64,000 nt of DNA from Symbiodinium natans (GCA_905221605.1 CAJNDS010002668.1:861501-925500); one strand, 5' to 3'; shown: positions 9,735 to 19,741, numbered from the stretch's first letter. Notes: generated from the letters alone by a model not told the origin. Numbers and translations are program-made.

Positions 9735-9842
9735 AGCGAGCACCAGGAGGGTCCCGTGAACGTGTGCTTCACGGCGCAGAGCTACGGCGTGGATGTGGCT
9801 TTCGACCCGCAGACCCAGGCAATTGGAGCGGCCGAGGGTTGA
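9735..9842 (+). CDS. Exon-like island, 35 codons, GC3 80%
   Basis: Reads SEHQEGPVNVCFTAQSYGVD... to ...IGAAEG and then TGA. 28 of 35 codons end in G or C, well above the surrounding composition. It lies tightly between CCCTAGACCCTACAG on the left and GTTTAGGGCTTGGGGTTTAGGG on the right. No domain recognised. Confidence 0.4.
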   Translation, partial: SEHQEGPVNVCFTAQSYGVDVAFDPQTQAIGAAEG

Positions 9843-9867
9843 AGAGGTTTAGGGCTTGGGGTTTAGG

Positions 9868-10040
9868 GTCTAGTTTTTTTTTTAAACAAAGTTGGCACAA
9901 AAAACTCAACAAATTTATTTATAACTCTTTTTTAAATGATTTATTTTCGAAAAATAAAAATGTAGGGTTTAAAAAACGCGGTTTTTTAAATACAAAACAT
10001 GTCAGAAACAAGTGGTTCAACAGAAGATATTGCAAAAACG
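9868..10040. other. AT-rich fragment of foreign composition
   Basis: About 170 bp, much richer in A+T than its surroundings, abruptly bounded by TTTAGGG-type DNA. On plus it reads through to an ATG at 9999 (MSETSGSTEDIAKTG) cut off by repeat. It could be organelle-derived or viral DNA, or a decayed insertion. No homology recognised. Confidence 0.35.
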
Positions 10041-10502
10041 GGCTTAGGGCTTAGGGTTCAGAGGGTTCAGTTTAGGGCTCCTAGACAAAGAAGCCGTGCA
10101 AGCCGCCACCCGGAGCGCTTAATGAGAGCCGGGCCTCACAACCCCAAGCTCTCAAACCCCAAGCCCCAAGTCCTCAGTTCCATGGCCTTTGCTGCTTAAG
10201 TGCTCCGCGATCTATATTTAAGGTTGTGCGGAGAAGAGATTGCAGGGTTCATAGGGCCGAAGGCTTCACTCAAGTTATCAGATCTGACGTTGCGTGCTTC
10301 GGATTCAAGGTGTCGAATTTAGGGGTTACTATATCCCCCTTGGGAATTCTTTTTGTTCATATAAAACCCAAGAGGATATTAAAAATACCATTTTTATTGA
10401 GGTTCTACGGGGAGTATAGGTTAAGGGGTGTAGGGTTGTCGTCGTCGACAATGGGAGTCGAATCAGGAACGCTGAGAAGAGTTAGGCTCCCACATGGCCT
10501 GA

Positions 10503-10581
10503 GCTTAGGGTTTAGGGTTTAGGGTTTAGGGTTTAGGGTTTAGGGTTTAGGGTTTAGGGTTTAGGGTTTAGGGTTTAGGGT
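10503..10581 (+). repeat. TTTAGGG array
   Basis: About eleven perfect TTTAGGG units. Confidence 0.95.
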
Positions 10582-11284
10582 TTTTGAACGGGTAACCGAA
10601 AAACTCCCTCAAGTATCTTCGTTGAGAAGGGCCCAGGCCTCTAAACCCTAAATCCCCCTAGAAACCTTGAACCCTACACCCTCAAGCCTCAACCCCAAAA
10701 CCCCCTTCAACATCGAAGAGCAGCGCAGGAGCAGCTCTTGTCTTTCCGCTTCGGAGCTGGGGGGCCTTGGTCTAGTGTTACCTTGAAAACCCCTATCTTG
10801 TAGAGCACTTTTTTAAGGCAAAATGATTTGAGGAGTCATCTGAGGGTTGTAGATGTCATATGACTCGCTACGCGGTCTGCGCAATTTCTGGTTTGAGAAG
10901 GGCTTTTGGTCTTGGGGTTTCGGAATGAGGGTTCCCAAGGCCCTGAACCCCAAGACCCTAACCCCAAAAACCCAGAACCCCAAAAACCCTAATTATGGTT
11001 GAGGATTTTCCTCGTGCTCACGGTCGGTGTCAAACAGGGGAACTTGCATCTTCAGGTGCTTTTAAGGCGAAGACCCTACACATCTCGAGGAAACCTAAGC
11101 CTCATCGTTCAACTACAAAAGCTACTCGTTCAAGAGTCATAACCGCCCCCCCCCCCCCCCCGCGCTCTTTTCAAGAGCCTGCCACTGGAACCCCGGACCC
11201 CTGGAGCAACTACACAAGGATACAGGTGTCGTCGCCCATGCCCATGAAACGTGAAAAGGAAACCAAAGGGTAGGCTTGGGGATG
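10582..11284. other. Unique sequence with poly-C run
   Basis: Holds degenerate C-rich repeat and a C run near 11146-11161. A plus frame at 10995-11273 is open for about 90 codons, but no composition or domain supports it. Confidence 0.35.
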
Positions 11285-11520
11285 GTTTAGGGTTTAGGGT
11301 TTAGGGTTTAGGGTTTAGGGTTTAGGGTTTAGGGTTCATCCAGCCAAGCGGAAAAAGCTGGCACGCAGGACGGAGTCCAGCCTGCGGCGCGCTAACGCCC
11401 CAAAGCCCCGAAATGAGAAAACAGCTCGGAAAAGCTCAACGTTGAGCCCTTAAACCCTAAATCAACCCTGAACCCTAAACCCTAAACCCCAAACCCTAAA
11501 CCCTAAAACCCCTAACGAAA
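11285..11520. repeat. TTTAGGG then CCCTAAA around an exon-like island
   Basis: TTTAGGG 11285-11335, CCCTAAA 11450-11520. The island between (11336-11447) is open on plus (HPAKRKKLARRTESSLRR...) and also on minus, so I do not assign it. Confidence 0.7.
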
Positions 11521-11533
11521 CCCTCAAGCCTGG

Positions 11534-11799
11534 ATGACCGCTCCGCCCTACACATGCCCCTGTGCCCTCGTAGCCTCCTCTTGCACCACTGCCCACAATC
11601 AAAGTGACATTCGTAGGGAAAACCCTAAAAAAGTCGTCCCACACAAGGTAAGAAGCCCCCCCCCCCCCGCGGTGAAAGCACTAAGGTCACCGTGTCTCTG
11701 CCGCAGCTCCTGCAGCAGCTTATTGAAATCCAGCGCGGGGGCCGAGGTGAACCGTTGCATGTGGCCAGCGAAGTTCTAAGCCCATATGGACTTGATTAG
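11534..11799 (+). CDS. Predicted two-exon small gene, 68 aa
   Basis: Exon 1 from ATG 11534 ends CACAAG|GTAAGA at 11647. The 59-nt intron (11648-11706) has a C run and ends TCTGCCGCAG. Exon 2 (11707-11799) continues in phase as LLQQLIEIQRGGRGEPLHVA... to TAG. Both splice sites are canonical and phase is kept, the main support. Exon 1 contains a CCCTAAA scrap and the start could lie elsewhere. Function unknown. Confidence 0.4.
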
Positions 11800-11929
11800 T
11801 TGCAATCCGAAACCCTTGGAGAACTGAGCGCTCCGGCCCAGGAGCTGGGCAGCGCGGGGACGGTTACGGAACGTTTCGCCTCCAGTTCTATATAGGGCGC
11901 AAAGGGCCCAGTGAGCCCCAGCGGGGTGA

Positions 11930-12186
11930 ACATGAGAAGCATCATCAGCCCTCCTCCAGGCTTTTGAGCCTGGAGAAGGTGCGAAAATCATCAGCGTCGC
12001 CCGCTCACAGCCGAGAGGGGCGAGTATTCCGAATAACAAACAGAATCATGGCTCAAAGCCCCGAGAAGGGGAAAGCATGATCATCGCCTTCGGTCTTCGC
12101 TTGAAAGGTCTCAAAGCGCAGAGGCGCTGATGCTGTTGATGCTCGCCCCTTCTCCGGGCTTCACTCCAGGCTTGGAGCACTGACAC

Positions 12187-12225
<39 letters not shown>

Positions 12226-12260
12226 CGATGACGACGACGATGAGGATGATGATCTGGTTC
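11930..12260. repeat. Second locus of the 64-bp VNTR, with GAT microsatellite
   Basis: GATGCTGTTGATGCTCGCCC and TTCTCCGGGCT match the 8.4-9.5 kb units; nearby copies lie in inverse orientation (AGCATCATCAGCCC at 11938). A (GAT)n run of about 14 units occupies 12187-12228. Confidence 0.75.
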
Positions 12261-12733
12261 GCCTTGGTCCAGGCTTTGAGCAGATTGTGTGCGCCCGTTG
12301 CCTGGTCTGTTGAGGCGTCCGCGCCCTCTCGCACAGCCCCCAACCGTTCTGCCCGAAACTCTCGAAGCTAAAGGCTCTCAAACCACGAGACGCCAAGGAA
12401 GCGAGATGCCGGTGCGGCTGGCTCGCAGACTGGTGGCACCTCCCTGTCAGGGTCTCAGTCACTGCCCCCAGGCCCCAGGCCCCAAAGCCCTGATTAAACC
12501 TAACTAGGGCTTAGAAGAGAGGGGCTTAGAAGAGTAGGATCTATAGGGCCTTTGGCCTTTTGGGTTTTTGGGGGTGCTTCCTGGCTCAGGGTTTGTATAG
12601 ACTTGTTAAGGTGTACATGGCTTCTAGGGTTCAGGTTTGAAGGCCGTAAAAGGGGGATCCGGGGCGTTGCTCAGAGGACCCACGAAGCTGTAGTGACTTT
12701 AGTGGTTGGGGATTGCACTAGTACCGGAGCCCC

Positions 12734-12907
12734 CTAAACCCTGAACCCTGGACCCTAAACCCTAAACCCTAAACCCTAAACCCTGAACCCTGAACCCTGA
12801 ACCCTGAACCCTGAACCCTGAACCCTGAACCCTGAACCCTGAACCCTAAACCCTAAACCCTAAACCCTAAACCCTAAACCCTAAACCCTAAACCCTAACC
12901 CTAAACC
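12734..12907 (-). repeat. CCCTAAA array with CCCTGAA block
   Basis: A homogeneous block of about nine CCCTGAA units (12782-12845) sits between CCCTAAA runs. Confidence 0.95.
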
Positions 12908-12920
12908 CCTCTATTGGCAG

Positions 12921-12998
12921 CTCCGGCCTTGCGGCCTCGATCCGAAAGCCAGGTTAGGCATGAACTTCCCCTCCCAGCAGCGCTCTGCAGCTTGGCAG
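12921..12998 (+). CDS. Exon-like island with clean splice edges
   Basis: 78 nt, 26 codons, phase 0 at both ends: CTATTGGCAG|CTC at the left and TTGGCAG|GTTAGGGTTTAGGG at the right. Reads LRPCGLDPKARLGMNFPSQQ..., GC3 about 73%. The left intron end is CCCTAAA-derived and the right intron start is TTTAGGG. One of the best examples of the exon/telomere-intron pattern. Confidence 0.45.
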
Positions 12999-13205
12999 GT
13001 TAGGGTTTAGGGTTTAGGGTTTCGGGTTTAGGGTTTAGAGTTTAGGGTTTGGGGTTTAGGGTTTAGGGTTTAGGGTTTAGGGTTTAGGGTTCAGGGTTTA
13101 GGGCTTAGGGTTTCGGGTTTAGGGTTTCGTGATTCGTGTTTGGGGTTTAGTATCTAGGGTTCAGGGTTTAGGTTTAAGGGTTAGGCGGTTTAGGGTTTAG
13201 GGTTG
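12999..13205 (+). repeat. Degenerate TTTAGGG tract
   Basis: TTTAGGG with TTTCGGG, TTTGGGG and TTCAGGG variants, directly after a putative donor. Confidence 0.85.
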
Positions 13206-13398
13206 GGGTGGGGGCTTCCCTTGCCTGCAGGAGGGCGGCGCAGGAGCCGAAAGACTTAAATCCTACCCATATTCCTGTCCCCCAGCTCGATATACAGCGA
13301 GAAGAGAGTGCTAGCATGGCATCAAGCCAGAAGTCCCAGAAGATTCTTGTATGAGCGCATTGCAGACCCGTAATGTTGCCACTTAGTAGCCGCATCAC

Positions 13399-13478
13399 TG
13401 AGCAGCTCGCTTTGATAGGGACGGCGGACTCATTGTTCACGAAGCGATAGAGTTTGTTGAGCTTGTGGACGGCCGTGA
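13399..13478 (-). CDS. Exon-like island on minus strand
   Basis: On minus, AAGCAG|TC ACG GCC... starts a frame reading TAVHKLNKLYRFVNNESAVP..., GC3 about 77%, and ends TGCTCA|GTGATG. The frame stays open beyond the donor for another 60 codons, so the 3' edge is uncertain. No domain recognised. Confidence 0.35.
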
Positions 13479-13505
13479 CTGCTTCTCATCGGGTTTCGCT
13501 GTTGA

Positions 13506-13582
13506 TCCCCAAACCCTAAACCCTAAACCCTAAACCCTAAACCCTAAACCCTAAACCCTAAACCCTAAACCCTAAACCCTAA
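13506..13582 (-). repeat. CCCTAAA array
   Basis: About eleven near-perfect units. Confidence 0.95.
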
Positions 13583-13696
13583 TCCCAAGCGAACGATCCG
13601 AGGAGGGTGGCCAGGGCCTGGTGGAGTCCTCAGTGTGCATGGTCCGAAAGGCTTGACAGGCGGCCTTGTGTTTTTTTGTCCGCTGTAAGACAGCAC

Positions 13697-13800
13697 TTGG
13701 GACAATCCGACCCTCAAACTAACAGTCCTTGTGGGGGATTATAATGGGGGGTACGAATAATCCCGATACAGGACTGTCAGTATAAGCGGGAATCTCCCAA
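13697..13800. mobile_element. MITE family 1, copy A
   Basis: 104 bp. Starts TTGGGACAATCC, ends GGGAATCTCCCAA, with subterminal AACAGTCCTTG / CAGGACTGTCAG complementary arms and a GGGGGGTACGAATAAT core. Flanked by GACAGCAC (left) and GACTGCAC (right), an 8-bp duplication with one mismatch. Confidence 0.75.
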
Positions 13801-14245
13801 GACTGCACCCTCATTCTTGGGACTGCGGGCGTCAGGCTTCGCATACAGGTCGACTCTTTTCTGCGGTGGTGTTGCTGGCTTCACCTTGAACTTAGGGGTG
13901 AAGAAACCAGCCCGAGACAATCCTGGAATTTGCAATCTCAGAGGTGGGAGGCCCCAATCGCGAAAACGATCTGAAGAGCCTCTTCCATTTCTTTCGCAGT
14001 CAGGTGCCGCCCTACCTGTCTTCCTCGGTGCAGGTGGGAGACACCCCCAAGATGATAGGTGCTTAGGGGGGGAGGTTTAGGGATTACATACGGGTTTAGA
14101 GCTCCGGGTTTCAGGTTCTGGGTTTCAGAGATTAGGGAAGCTGTATGGGACTGTGGAGCTTGGGGCGCGTTTGGGGAGGTAGGCAGGTATGGCCCCAGAA
14201 TCGTCATTCTGGAGCCCGGCGGTGACTCCGAAGAAGAGAAGCGTC

Positions 14246-14349
14246 CTAAACCCTAAACCCTGAACCCTGAGCCCTAAGCCCTACACCCCAAACCCCAAAC
14301 CCCAAACCCCAAACCCTAAACCCTAAACCCTAAACCCTAAACCCTAAAG
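14246..14349 (-). repeat. CCCTAAA/CCCCAAA array
   Basis: Mixed array; its right edge is CCCTAAAG directly at the next open frame. Confidence 0.9.
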
Positions 14350-14427
14350 CTCCTTCAGCGCCTGGACAGAGGAAGCTTGGTCCCACAGCACGAGAACCTC
14401 CCCGCCCTCCGGCGTCCTACGTCCTGA
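14350..14427 (+). CDS. Exon-like island
   Basis: Follows CCCTAAAG; reads LLQRLDRGSLVPQHENLPAL... to TGA, 25 codons, GC3 about 76%. TTTAGGG-type repeat follows. The CTTCAG at 14353-14358 could also be the acceptor. Confidence 0.35.
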   Translation, partial: LLQRLDRGSLVPQHENLPALRRPTS

Positions 14428-14630
14428 AGGGTATAGGGCCCTAGAGTTTAGGGCTTAGGGTTTAGGATCCACAAAGCCCGCAACCTCGCCTAAAATCCTA
14501 CAATCCACACTACACACCAAAGCCTCTAATACCCTCGAAGCATAAACCCTAAACCCTAAACCCTGAACCGTAAACCCTAAAAGTAGACCTAAACCCTAAA
14601 CCCTAAGCCCTAAACACCGAATGGCGTCAG

Positions 14631-14714
14631 GCGAAGGTGTCCACTTCTCAGGCCCCGAACCTCGTCGCTGAAGAGCCTCCGCAGCCCCCTGCCTGCGTAT
14701 TGGCGTGCTCTAAG
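14631..14714 (+). CDS. Exon-like island with clean splice edges
   Basis: 84 nt, 28 codons, phase 0 at both ends: GGCGTCAG|GCG at the left and TCTAAG|GTTAGGGTTTAGGG at the right. Reads AKVSTSQAPNLVAEEPPQPP..., GC3 about 71%. The donor is continuous with a TTTAGGG array. Confidence 0.45.
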
Positions 14715-14810
14715 GTTAGGGTTTAGGGTTTAGGGTTTAGGGTTTAGGGTTTAGGGTTTAGGGTTTGGGGTTTAGGATTTAGGGTATAGGGTATAGGGTT
14801 TAGGGCCTAG
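14715..14810 (+). repeat. TTTAGGG array
   Basis: Perfect at first, then degenerate; starts at the G of the putative donor. Confidence 0.9.
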
Positions 14811-15289
14811 GCCTTGTGGGCTCTAGGGGTGTAGGGTTTTGGGGTGTTTTAGAGTGTTTTGGGGCGTACGCCGTGCACCCTCACTTGTTTCTTTTCGAAT
14901 TGAGGTCGAAATTTTGTGGGCTTTGGAGCTGCAGGGGGGACCGTGACTCAACAAGGACCATAGTCCATGCAAGCTTGTACTGAATCAAGCTTTTACTGAA
15001 CAAGGCACACCGTTTGGACGGCCGTACAATGTTATCCATGTCAGACATGAGTCCTTGTCGGCTACTCCACTGCCCACCCCTCCCCCTTATTAACATGGTA
15101 AACACCAGTGAAATAGGGCCGCAGGGACTCGCGCGAGACCCGCAAAAAACCCGGGGTCGTGTGCTTTCCTTGGAGACGAGGGGCCCGTAGGGACCAAGTT
15201 CTTGGCTGCTTTTTTTTGAAATCCCTAAGGCCCGTAGACCCTGAACCCGATAAAGCCTCAAAGCCCTCGGCCTTGAACCCAGCCGACAC
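14811..15289. other. Unique sequence; minus-strand frame
   Basis: A minus frame ending at 14881 reads MDNIVRPSKRCALFSKSLIQ... without bias or domain. I cannot decide whether it is coding. Confidence 0.3.
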
Positions 15290-15465
15290 CCAAAACCCCA
15301 AACCCCAAACCCCAAACCCCAAACCCCAAACCCCACACCCCACACCCCAAACCCCAAACCCCAAACCCCAAACCCCAAACCCCAAACCCCAAACCCCCAA
15401 CCCCCCAACCCCCAAACCCCAAACCCCAAACCCCAAACCCCAAACCCTAAACCCTAAACCCCAAA
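15290..15465 (-). repeat. CCCCAAA array
   Basis: Almost all units are CCCCAAA rather than CCCTAAA, a locally homogenised variant. Long open frames on both strands here (GFGVWGL / NPKPQTP) are translated repeat. Confidence 0.95.
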
Positions 15466-15715
15466 GGGCCAAAGCCGAGTGAAGCCTCGGCCGAGGCAGC
15501 CCGCTGCCGCCGAGCCACCCCGGTCTGCGCGCGGGCCCTCTGCCACAAAAACCCTGGACCCAAAGGCTTTTAGGGTTTAGAGAGTTTAGGGTTTGGGGGT
15601 CTAGGGGTTTAGGGTTTAGGGGTTTAGGGTTTAGGGTGCAGGTGCAGGTGTTTAGGGTTTAGAGAGTTTAGGGTTTCGGGTTTAGGGTTTAGGGTTTAGG
15701 GTTTAGGGAATCCCT
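15466..15715. repeat. Short island then degenerate TTTAGGG
   Basis: The island 15466-15560 is GC-rich and open (SRVKPRPRQPAAAEPPRSAR...). TTTAGGG with a repeated GTTTAGAGAG variant fills 15570-15715. Confidence 0.6.
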
Positions 15716-15852
15716 CAACCCCAACAGCCAAGAGGGATGTGTTGGGGGTCGAGAGTTTATGCGAACTGTCATGCGGACACTCCTGAAGCAATCAGCTTGA
15801 GGTGAGAATACTGGATGAATTTGGGGTTAATTCAAGGCTCAAGCCTTCGCAG

Positions 15853-15987
15853 TGGCTTCTTACAGAAGGCTTTACGGGCGAGCCAGAGCGCCCTTGGACG
15901 CAGTCCCATCTGCTGACACGGCCATACATCGCCGCAAGCTTTGGGATGAAATGCTCGATTGAACCTGCTAATGTTGCACTGTCTTTA
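15853..15987 (+). CDS. Exon-like island, 45 codons
   Basis: Preceded by CCTTCGCAG and ending TCTTTA|GTATGG, 135 nt, phase 0-0. Reads WLLTEGFTGEPERPWTQSHL... to ...ANVALSL. No stop in frame and protein-like composition; no domain recognised. A C run (about 15995-16012) follows. Confidence 0.4.
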
Positions 15988-16124
15988 GTATGGGCCCCCC
16001 CCCCCCCCCCCAAACAAATTTGGACCCTCTATAAACGCGTGGCCCGGCGACCCCCCCAAACAAATTGGGGGGGGGGAACCGCCCTCAGGGCCTCAAGCCT
16101 TTAGGACCTCAAGGCCTGAAGCTT

Positions 16125-16783
16125 TCCAGCCTTTAAGATTCCTGGAGCCCAAGGCCCTCGGGGCCTCAAGCCTTACCGCGTAAGCCCTTAACCCAAAACA
16201 CAAACCCTCAAAAAAAATCATCCGAAAAAAACTTGGTATTATAGAGGGTAGCCAGACAAACTTACTAAAAACAGTCTGACCGGCCCGTGGGCTACCTATC
16301 ACAAAATTTGTTTGGGGCCTCGTTTCGTAATGAATTTCCATTAGGCTTTACATGGGATTGGCCGGGTTTAGATTTCTGGATTCTCCGCGCTCTGGCTCTT
16401 TAAGGTTCCTGGAGCCCAAGCCCTCAGGGCTTCAAGCCTTACTGCGAAAGCTCTTAACCCAAAACACAAACCCTCAAAAAAAATCATCCGAAAAAAGCTT
16501 GGTATTATAGAGGGTAGCCAGACAAACTTACTAAAAACAGTCTGACCGGCCCGTGGGCTACCTATCACAAAATTTGTTTGGGGCCTCGTTTCGTAATGAA
16601 TTTCCATTAGGCTTTACATGGGATTGGCCGGGTTTAGATTTCTGGATTCTCCGCGCTCTGGCTCTTTAAGGTTCCTGGAGCCCAAGCCCTCAGGGCTTCA
16701 AGCCTTACTGCGAAAGCTCTTAACCCAAAACACAAACCCTCAAAAAAAATCATCCGAAAAAAGCTTGGTATTATAGAGGGTAC
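16125..16783. repeat. Tandem repeat, 266-bp unit, about 2.5 copies
   Basis: The anchor GGTATTATAGAGGG recurs at 16235, 16501 and 16767, exactly 266 bp apart. Copies 2 and 3 are nearly identical; the first part is diverged; the last is cut at GGTA|CCCTG. Each unit holds GGTAGCC...GGCTACC inverted arms and CACAAAATTTGTTTGGGG. A minus-strand frame in each unit (FVIGSPRAGQTVFSKFVWL) is part of the repeat. CCCCAAACAAATT also occurs just upstream at about 16008 and 16055. Confidence 0.85.
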
Positions 16784-17560
16784 CCTGAACAAACTCGGTT
16801 CGCAGAATAAATTTTCGAAACTTGTGATTATAGACCCTCCTTATACTAAAGTCAGTCCAACATTATACAGACTTCCTTCCGAGCGATCTGTACGGAGAGA
16901 ATTGACAAGCTCAGAATTCAGACAGGCTCGTGGTCTCATACTTAAACACATCATCTGCGTACGTAATCCGAGGTCGTTGTAAGGTTGATTGTACGAAAAG
17001 GGGGTCGAGAGTTTAGTTTAGGGGCTTATAGGAACGAACCTAAACCCTTAAACCGCCAGTTCGCCAGTGTAGTGGTGTTGTGAACGGGGAGATGTTTGTT
17101 CGGGGGGTGGGGGCTCGGGGTTCAGTTTGGAGGTTTCGAGTTTCCAGTCTGTGAGTTCAGGGCTTCTGTTTCCGATTCTTTGTTCGGGTTAGGGTTATGC
17201 GAAAAGGGTTGAGAATGATATTGCGAAATTGTATGTGAGCGTTCATGGCAAGTTCCTTTATGACAGGAAATCTTCAGCCACATTCAGGATGCCCTGTGGT
17301 ACCCTCATGGCCCTTATTCCCTTCTCGTAAGGGTTGCGATCGCCTGAAAAGCCAGCTTGAACAAACACTTAAAAGAACCGGTGCCTCCCTTGTGTTAGTT
17401 GGTCCATGTCTTACAGGGTTCTTTAGGGGGGGGGGGTGGTTCAAGGATTAGGGAACCTTGGGTTGCATGCATCCACCCCTCCGTTAAGAACCCCATACAT
17501 TCCTCCCAGGTTGCTGGGAGCCCAAAGTACCCCAAGGCCCTGAACCCAGAAGCCCGAAGC
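16784..17560. other. Unique sequence, no gene recognised
   Basis: About 775 bp. A plus frame at 17245-17451 is open for 68 codons with no supporting signal. Confidence 0.4.
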
Positions 17561-18000
17561 CCTAAACCCTAAACCCTAAACCCTAAACCCTAAACCCTAA
17601 ACCCTAAACCCTAAACCCTAAACCCTAAGCCCTAAACCCTAAACCCTAAACCCTACACCCTAAACCGCACCTGATTTAGGGTTCGAGGATGTCTGCCTCA
17701 TGTTGTGGTTCAACCCGCGACCCGCAACCACTACAGTAGATGGGTTTAGGGTTTAGGGTTTAGGGTTTAGGGTTTAGGGCTTAGGGGTTAGGGTTTCCGA
17801 CTTTGACAGGCTCAGTTAACAAACGAAGCCCCTGAACTGAGGCCGATCCCCCGCTCAAATCTCGCGGCTCTGGATGTTCAGCTCCCTGGCCTCGAAATCT
17901 GTACCGGTTCGGGGTGTAGGGTTTTTTAGGGTTTAGGGTTTAGGGTTTAAGGTTTAGGGTTTGGGGTTTAGGGTTTAGGGCTCCTCAAACACCCCAAATT
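17561..18000. repeat. CCCTAAA, island, TTTAGGG, island, TTTAGGG
   Basis: CCCTAAA 17561-17668; TTTAGGG 17741-17800 and 17920-17980. The islands are short and ambiguous in strand. Confidence 0.8.
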
Positions 18001-18016
18001 ACCCCAAAGAACGGTC

Positions 18017-18085
18017 ATGGTCAAAAGCTACAACATGGCCCCATTGGCGCACAGGGTTCTGAGGAAGCGCACCCTTGCAGACTGA
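18017..18085 (+). CDS. Short terminal exon-like frame
   Basis: Reads MVKSYNMAPLAHRVLRKRTL... to TGA, 22 residues, GC3 about 76%, basic C-terminus. Between TTTAGGG and CCCTAAA tracts. Confidence 0.3.
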   Translation: MVKSYNMAPLAHRVLRKRTLAD

Positions 18086-18099
18086 ACCACTGCACCTTG

Positions 18100-18411
18100 A
18101 ACCCTGAACCCTAAACCCTAAACCCTAAGCCCTAAGCCCTAAACCCTAAACCCTAAACCCTAAACCCTGAACTCAAGACTGCCTACATCTCCGAGGAGAA
18201 TCAGGTTTGCATACCTAGTCTTGTGCAACCTTGAAGGCCTCTTGCCTGAAGCCGTTTAGGGTTTGCAGGCCCAAAAAATGAAAAAGCATTCTTGCTAATT
18301 AAGGGGAATGGAGGGATTGTTATGTTTTAAATACTCTTTTGGGGTTCTTAAGCGAATAGTAGTTGAGGTTTGTAGCGTTCAGGGTTTCCGGGCTTGAAGC
18401 TTCGGATGGCC
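18100..18411. other. CCCTAAA tract and unique sequence
   Basis: CCCTAAA/CCCTAAG at 18100-18175, then unique DNA. Nothing callable beyond a short open stretch near 18180-18210 ending CAG|GTTTGC. Confidence 0.5.
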
Positions 18412-18580
18412 TCCCCCCCCCCCACCCCCCCACCCCGCATCCCCCCCCCACCCCCCCCCCCTCCCCCCCAACCCCCCCCCCCCCCACCCCCCCCCCCAAC
18501 CCTCCCCCACCCCCCCCCCCCAACCCTCCCCCCACCCCCCCCCCCCCCCCCCCACCCCCCCACCCCCCCCCACCCCTTTA
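18412..18580 (-). repeat. C-rich low-complexity tract
   Basis: C runs of 5-16 broken by single A or T. Open frames (Pro-rich on plus, Gly-rich on minus) are low-complexity artefacts. Confidence 0.9.
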
Positions 18581-18732
18581 ATTTCGTCCCCACTCTTCCC
18601 TACATCCCCTTTAATCCTGCACCGGAAATCCCAAACCCCAAGCAACCCCAAGCCCCGTGGATGATGACCCAGGCGCCCCTCCCGAATCTCCGTTCACGAT
18701 TTTGAAGGTTTAGGGTTGAAGAAGCCCCACTG

Positions 18733-18756
18733 CCCCCCCCCCCCCCCCCCCCCCCC
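18733..18756 (-). repeat. Poly-C run before an exon-like island
   Basis: A run of about 24 C followed by TCCGCCAG, so it could serve as a polypyrimidine tract. Confidence 0.85.
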
Positions 18757-18764
18757 TCCGCCAG

Positions 18765-18832
18765 GCTCTTGGAGTGCGTCCAGCGGCACGAGACGCACAA
18801 GGCCATCTGTCACCTGGGATTGAAGATGTGCG
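18765..18832 (+). CDS. Exon-like island, GC3 about 90%
   Basis: Starts after poly-C...CTCCGCCAG and ends TGTGCG|GTTTAGGG. Reads RLLECVQRHETHKAICHLGL..., 20 of 22 codons ending in G or C, the strongest bias of any island here. The 3' splice site would use a poly-C tract and the 5' splice site a telomere-type unit. Function unknown. Confidence 0.5.
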
Positions 18833-18940
18833 GTTTAGGGAATAAGGGTTCAGGTTAGGGTTCAGAGATTGATTCGTGGGCATGATAAAGCCCTACAGGC
18901 CTCCAAGCCCAAAACCCGAGTTGACCCGAAGATGATGCAG

Positions 18941-19167
18941 CCCAAACCCTAAACCCTAAACCCTAAACCCTAAACCCTAAACCCTAAACCCTAAACCCTA
19001 AACCCTAAACCCTAAACCCTAAACCCTAAACCCTAAACCCTAAACCCTAAACCCTAAACCCTAAACCCTAAACCCTAAACCCTAAACCCTAAACCCTAAA
19101 CCCTAAACCCTAAACCCTAAACCCTAAACCCTAAACCCTAAACCCTAAACCCTAAACCCTAAACCCT
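18941..19167 (-). repeat. Long perfect CCCTAAA array
   Basis: About 32 units, essentially without change; among the cleanest in the window, suggesting recent amplification. Confidence 0.97.
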
Positions 19168-19212
19168 CCCTCTTCACATATATATATATATATTTATTTA
19201 TTTAAACCCAAA

Positions 19213-19735
19213 TGAATTCGTCGAATAAGTCAAGTCCTTCGTCGAATAAGCCAAGTCCTTCGTCGAATAAGCCAAGTCCTTCGTCGAATAAGCCAAGTCC
19301 TTCGTCGAATAAGGCAATGCTTGCTCATTTGCCTTAGTCGACGAAGGACTTGGCTTATTCGACGAAGGACTTGGCTTATTCGACGAAGGGCCGGATCCTG
19401 GCCACTCTCCGACATTCGTCGATTAAGCCAAGTCCTTCGTCGAATAAGCCAAGTCCTTCGTCGAATAAGCCAAGCCCTTCGTCGAATAAGCCAAGTCCTT
19501 CGTCGAATAAGCCACGTCCTTCGTCGAACAAGCCAAGTCCTTCGTCGAATAAGCCAAGTCCTTCGTCGAATAAGCCAAGTCCGCGTCGAATAAGCCAAGC
19601 CCTTCGTCGAAGAAGCCAAGTCCTTCGTCGAATAAGCCAAGTCCTTCGTCGAATAAGCCAGGTCCTTCGTCGAATAAGCCAAGCGTCGAATAAGCCAAGC
19701 CCTTCGTCGATTAAGGCAAGCCCTTGGATGAAAAT
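19213..19735. repeat. Minisatellite cassette B, 21-bp unit, with an inversion
   Basis: Unit close to GTCGAATAAGCCAAGTCCTTC. Units at 19337-19388 are inverted (GACGAAGGACTTGGCTTATTC), followed by a unique GGGCCGGATCCTGGCCACTC insert, then direct units resume. Preceded by an AT run (CTCTTCACATATATA...TTTATTTAAA) as in cassette A. Open frames here are by-products. Confidence 0.9.
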
Positions 19736-19741
19736 TATAAA

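Noticed and set aside
15159-15482. Pro/Lys- or Gly/Val-rich proteins (NPKPQTP, GFGVWGL)
   Set aside because: Direct translation of CCCCAAA repeat; the same occurs at 43.3-43.6 kb.
18348-18705. Poly-Pro and poly-Gly frames
   Set aside because: Low-complexity C-rich tract, open on both strands.
19213-19735. CRISPR-like array
   Set aside because: Units are contiguous without spacers, part is inverted, and no cas genes exist; it is a eukaryotic minisatellite.
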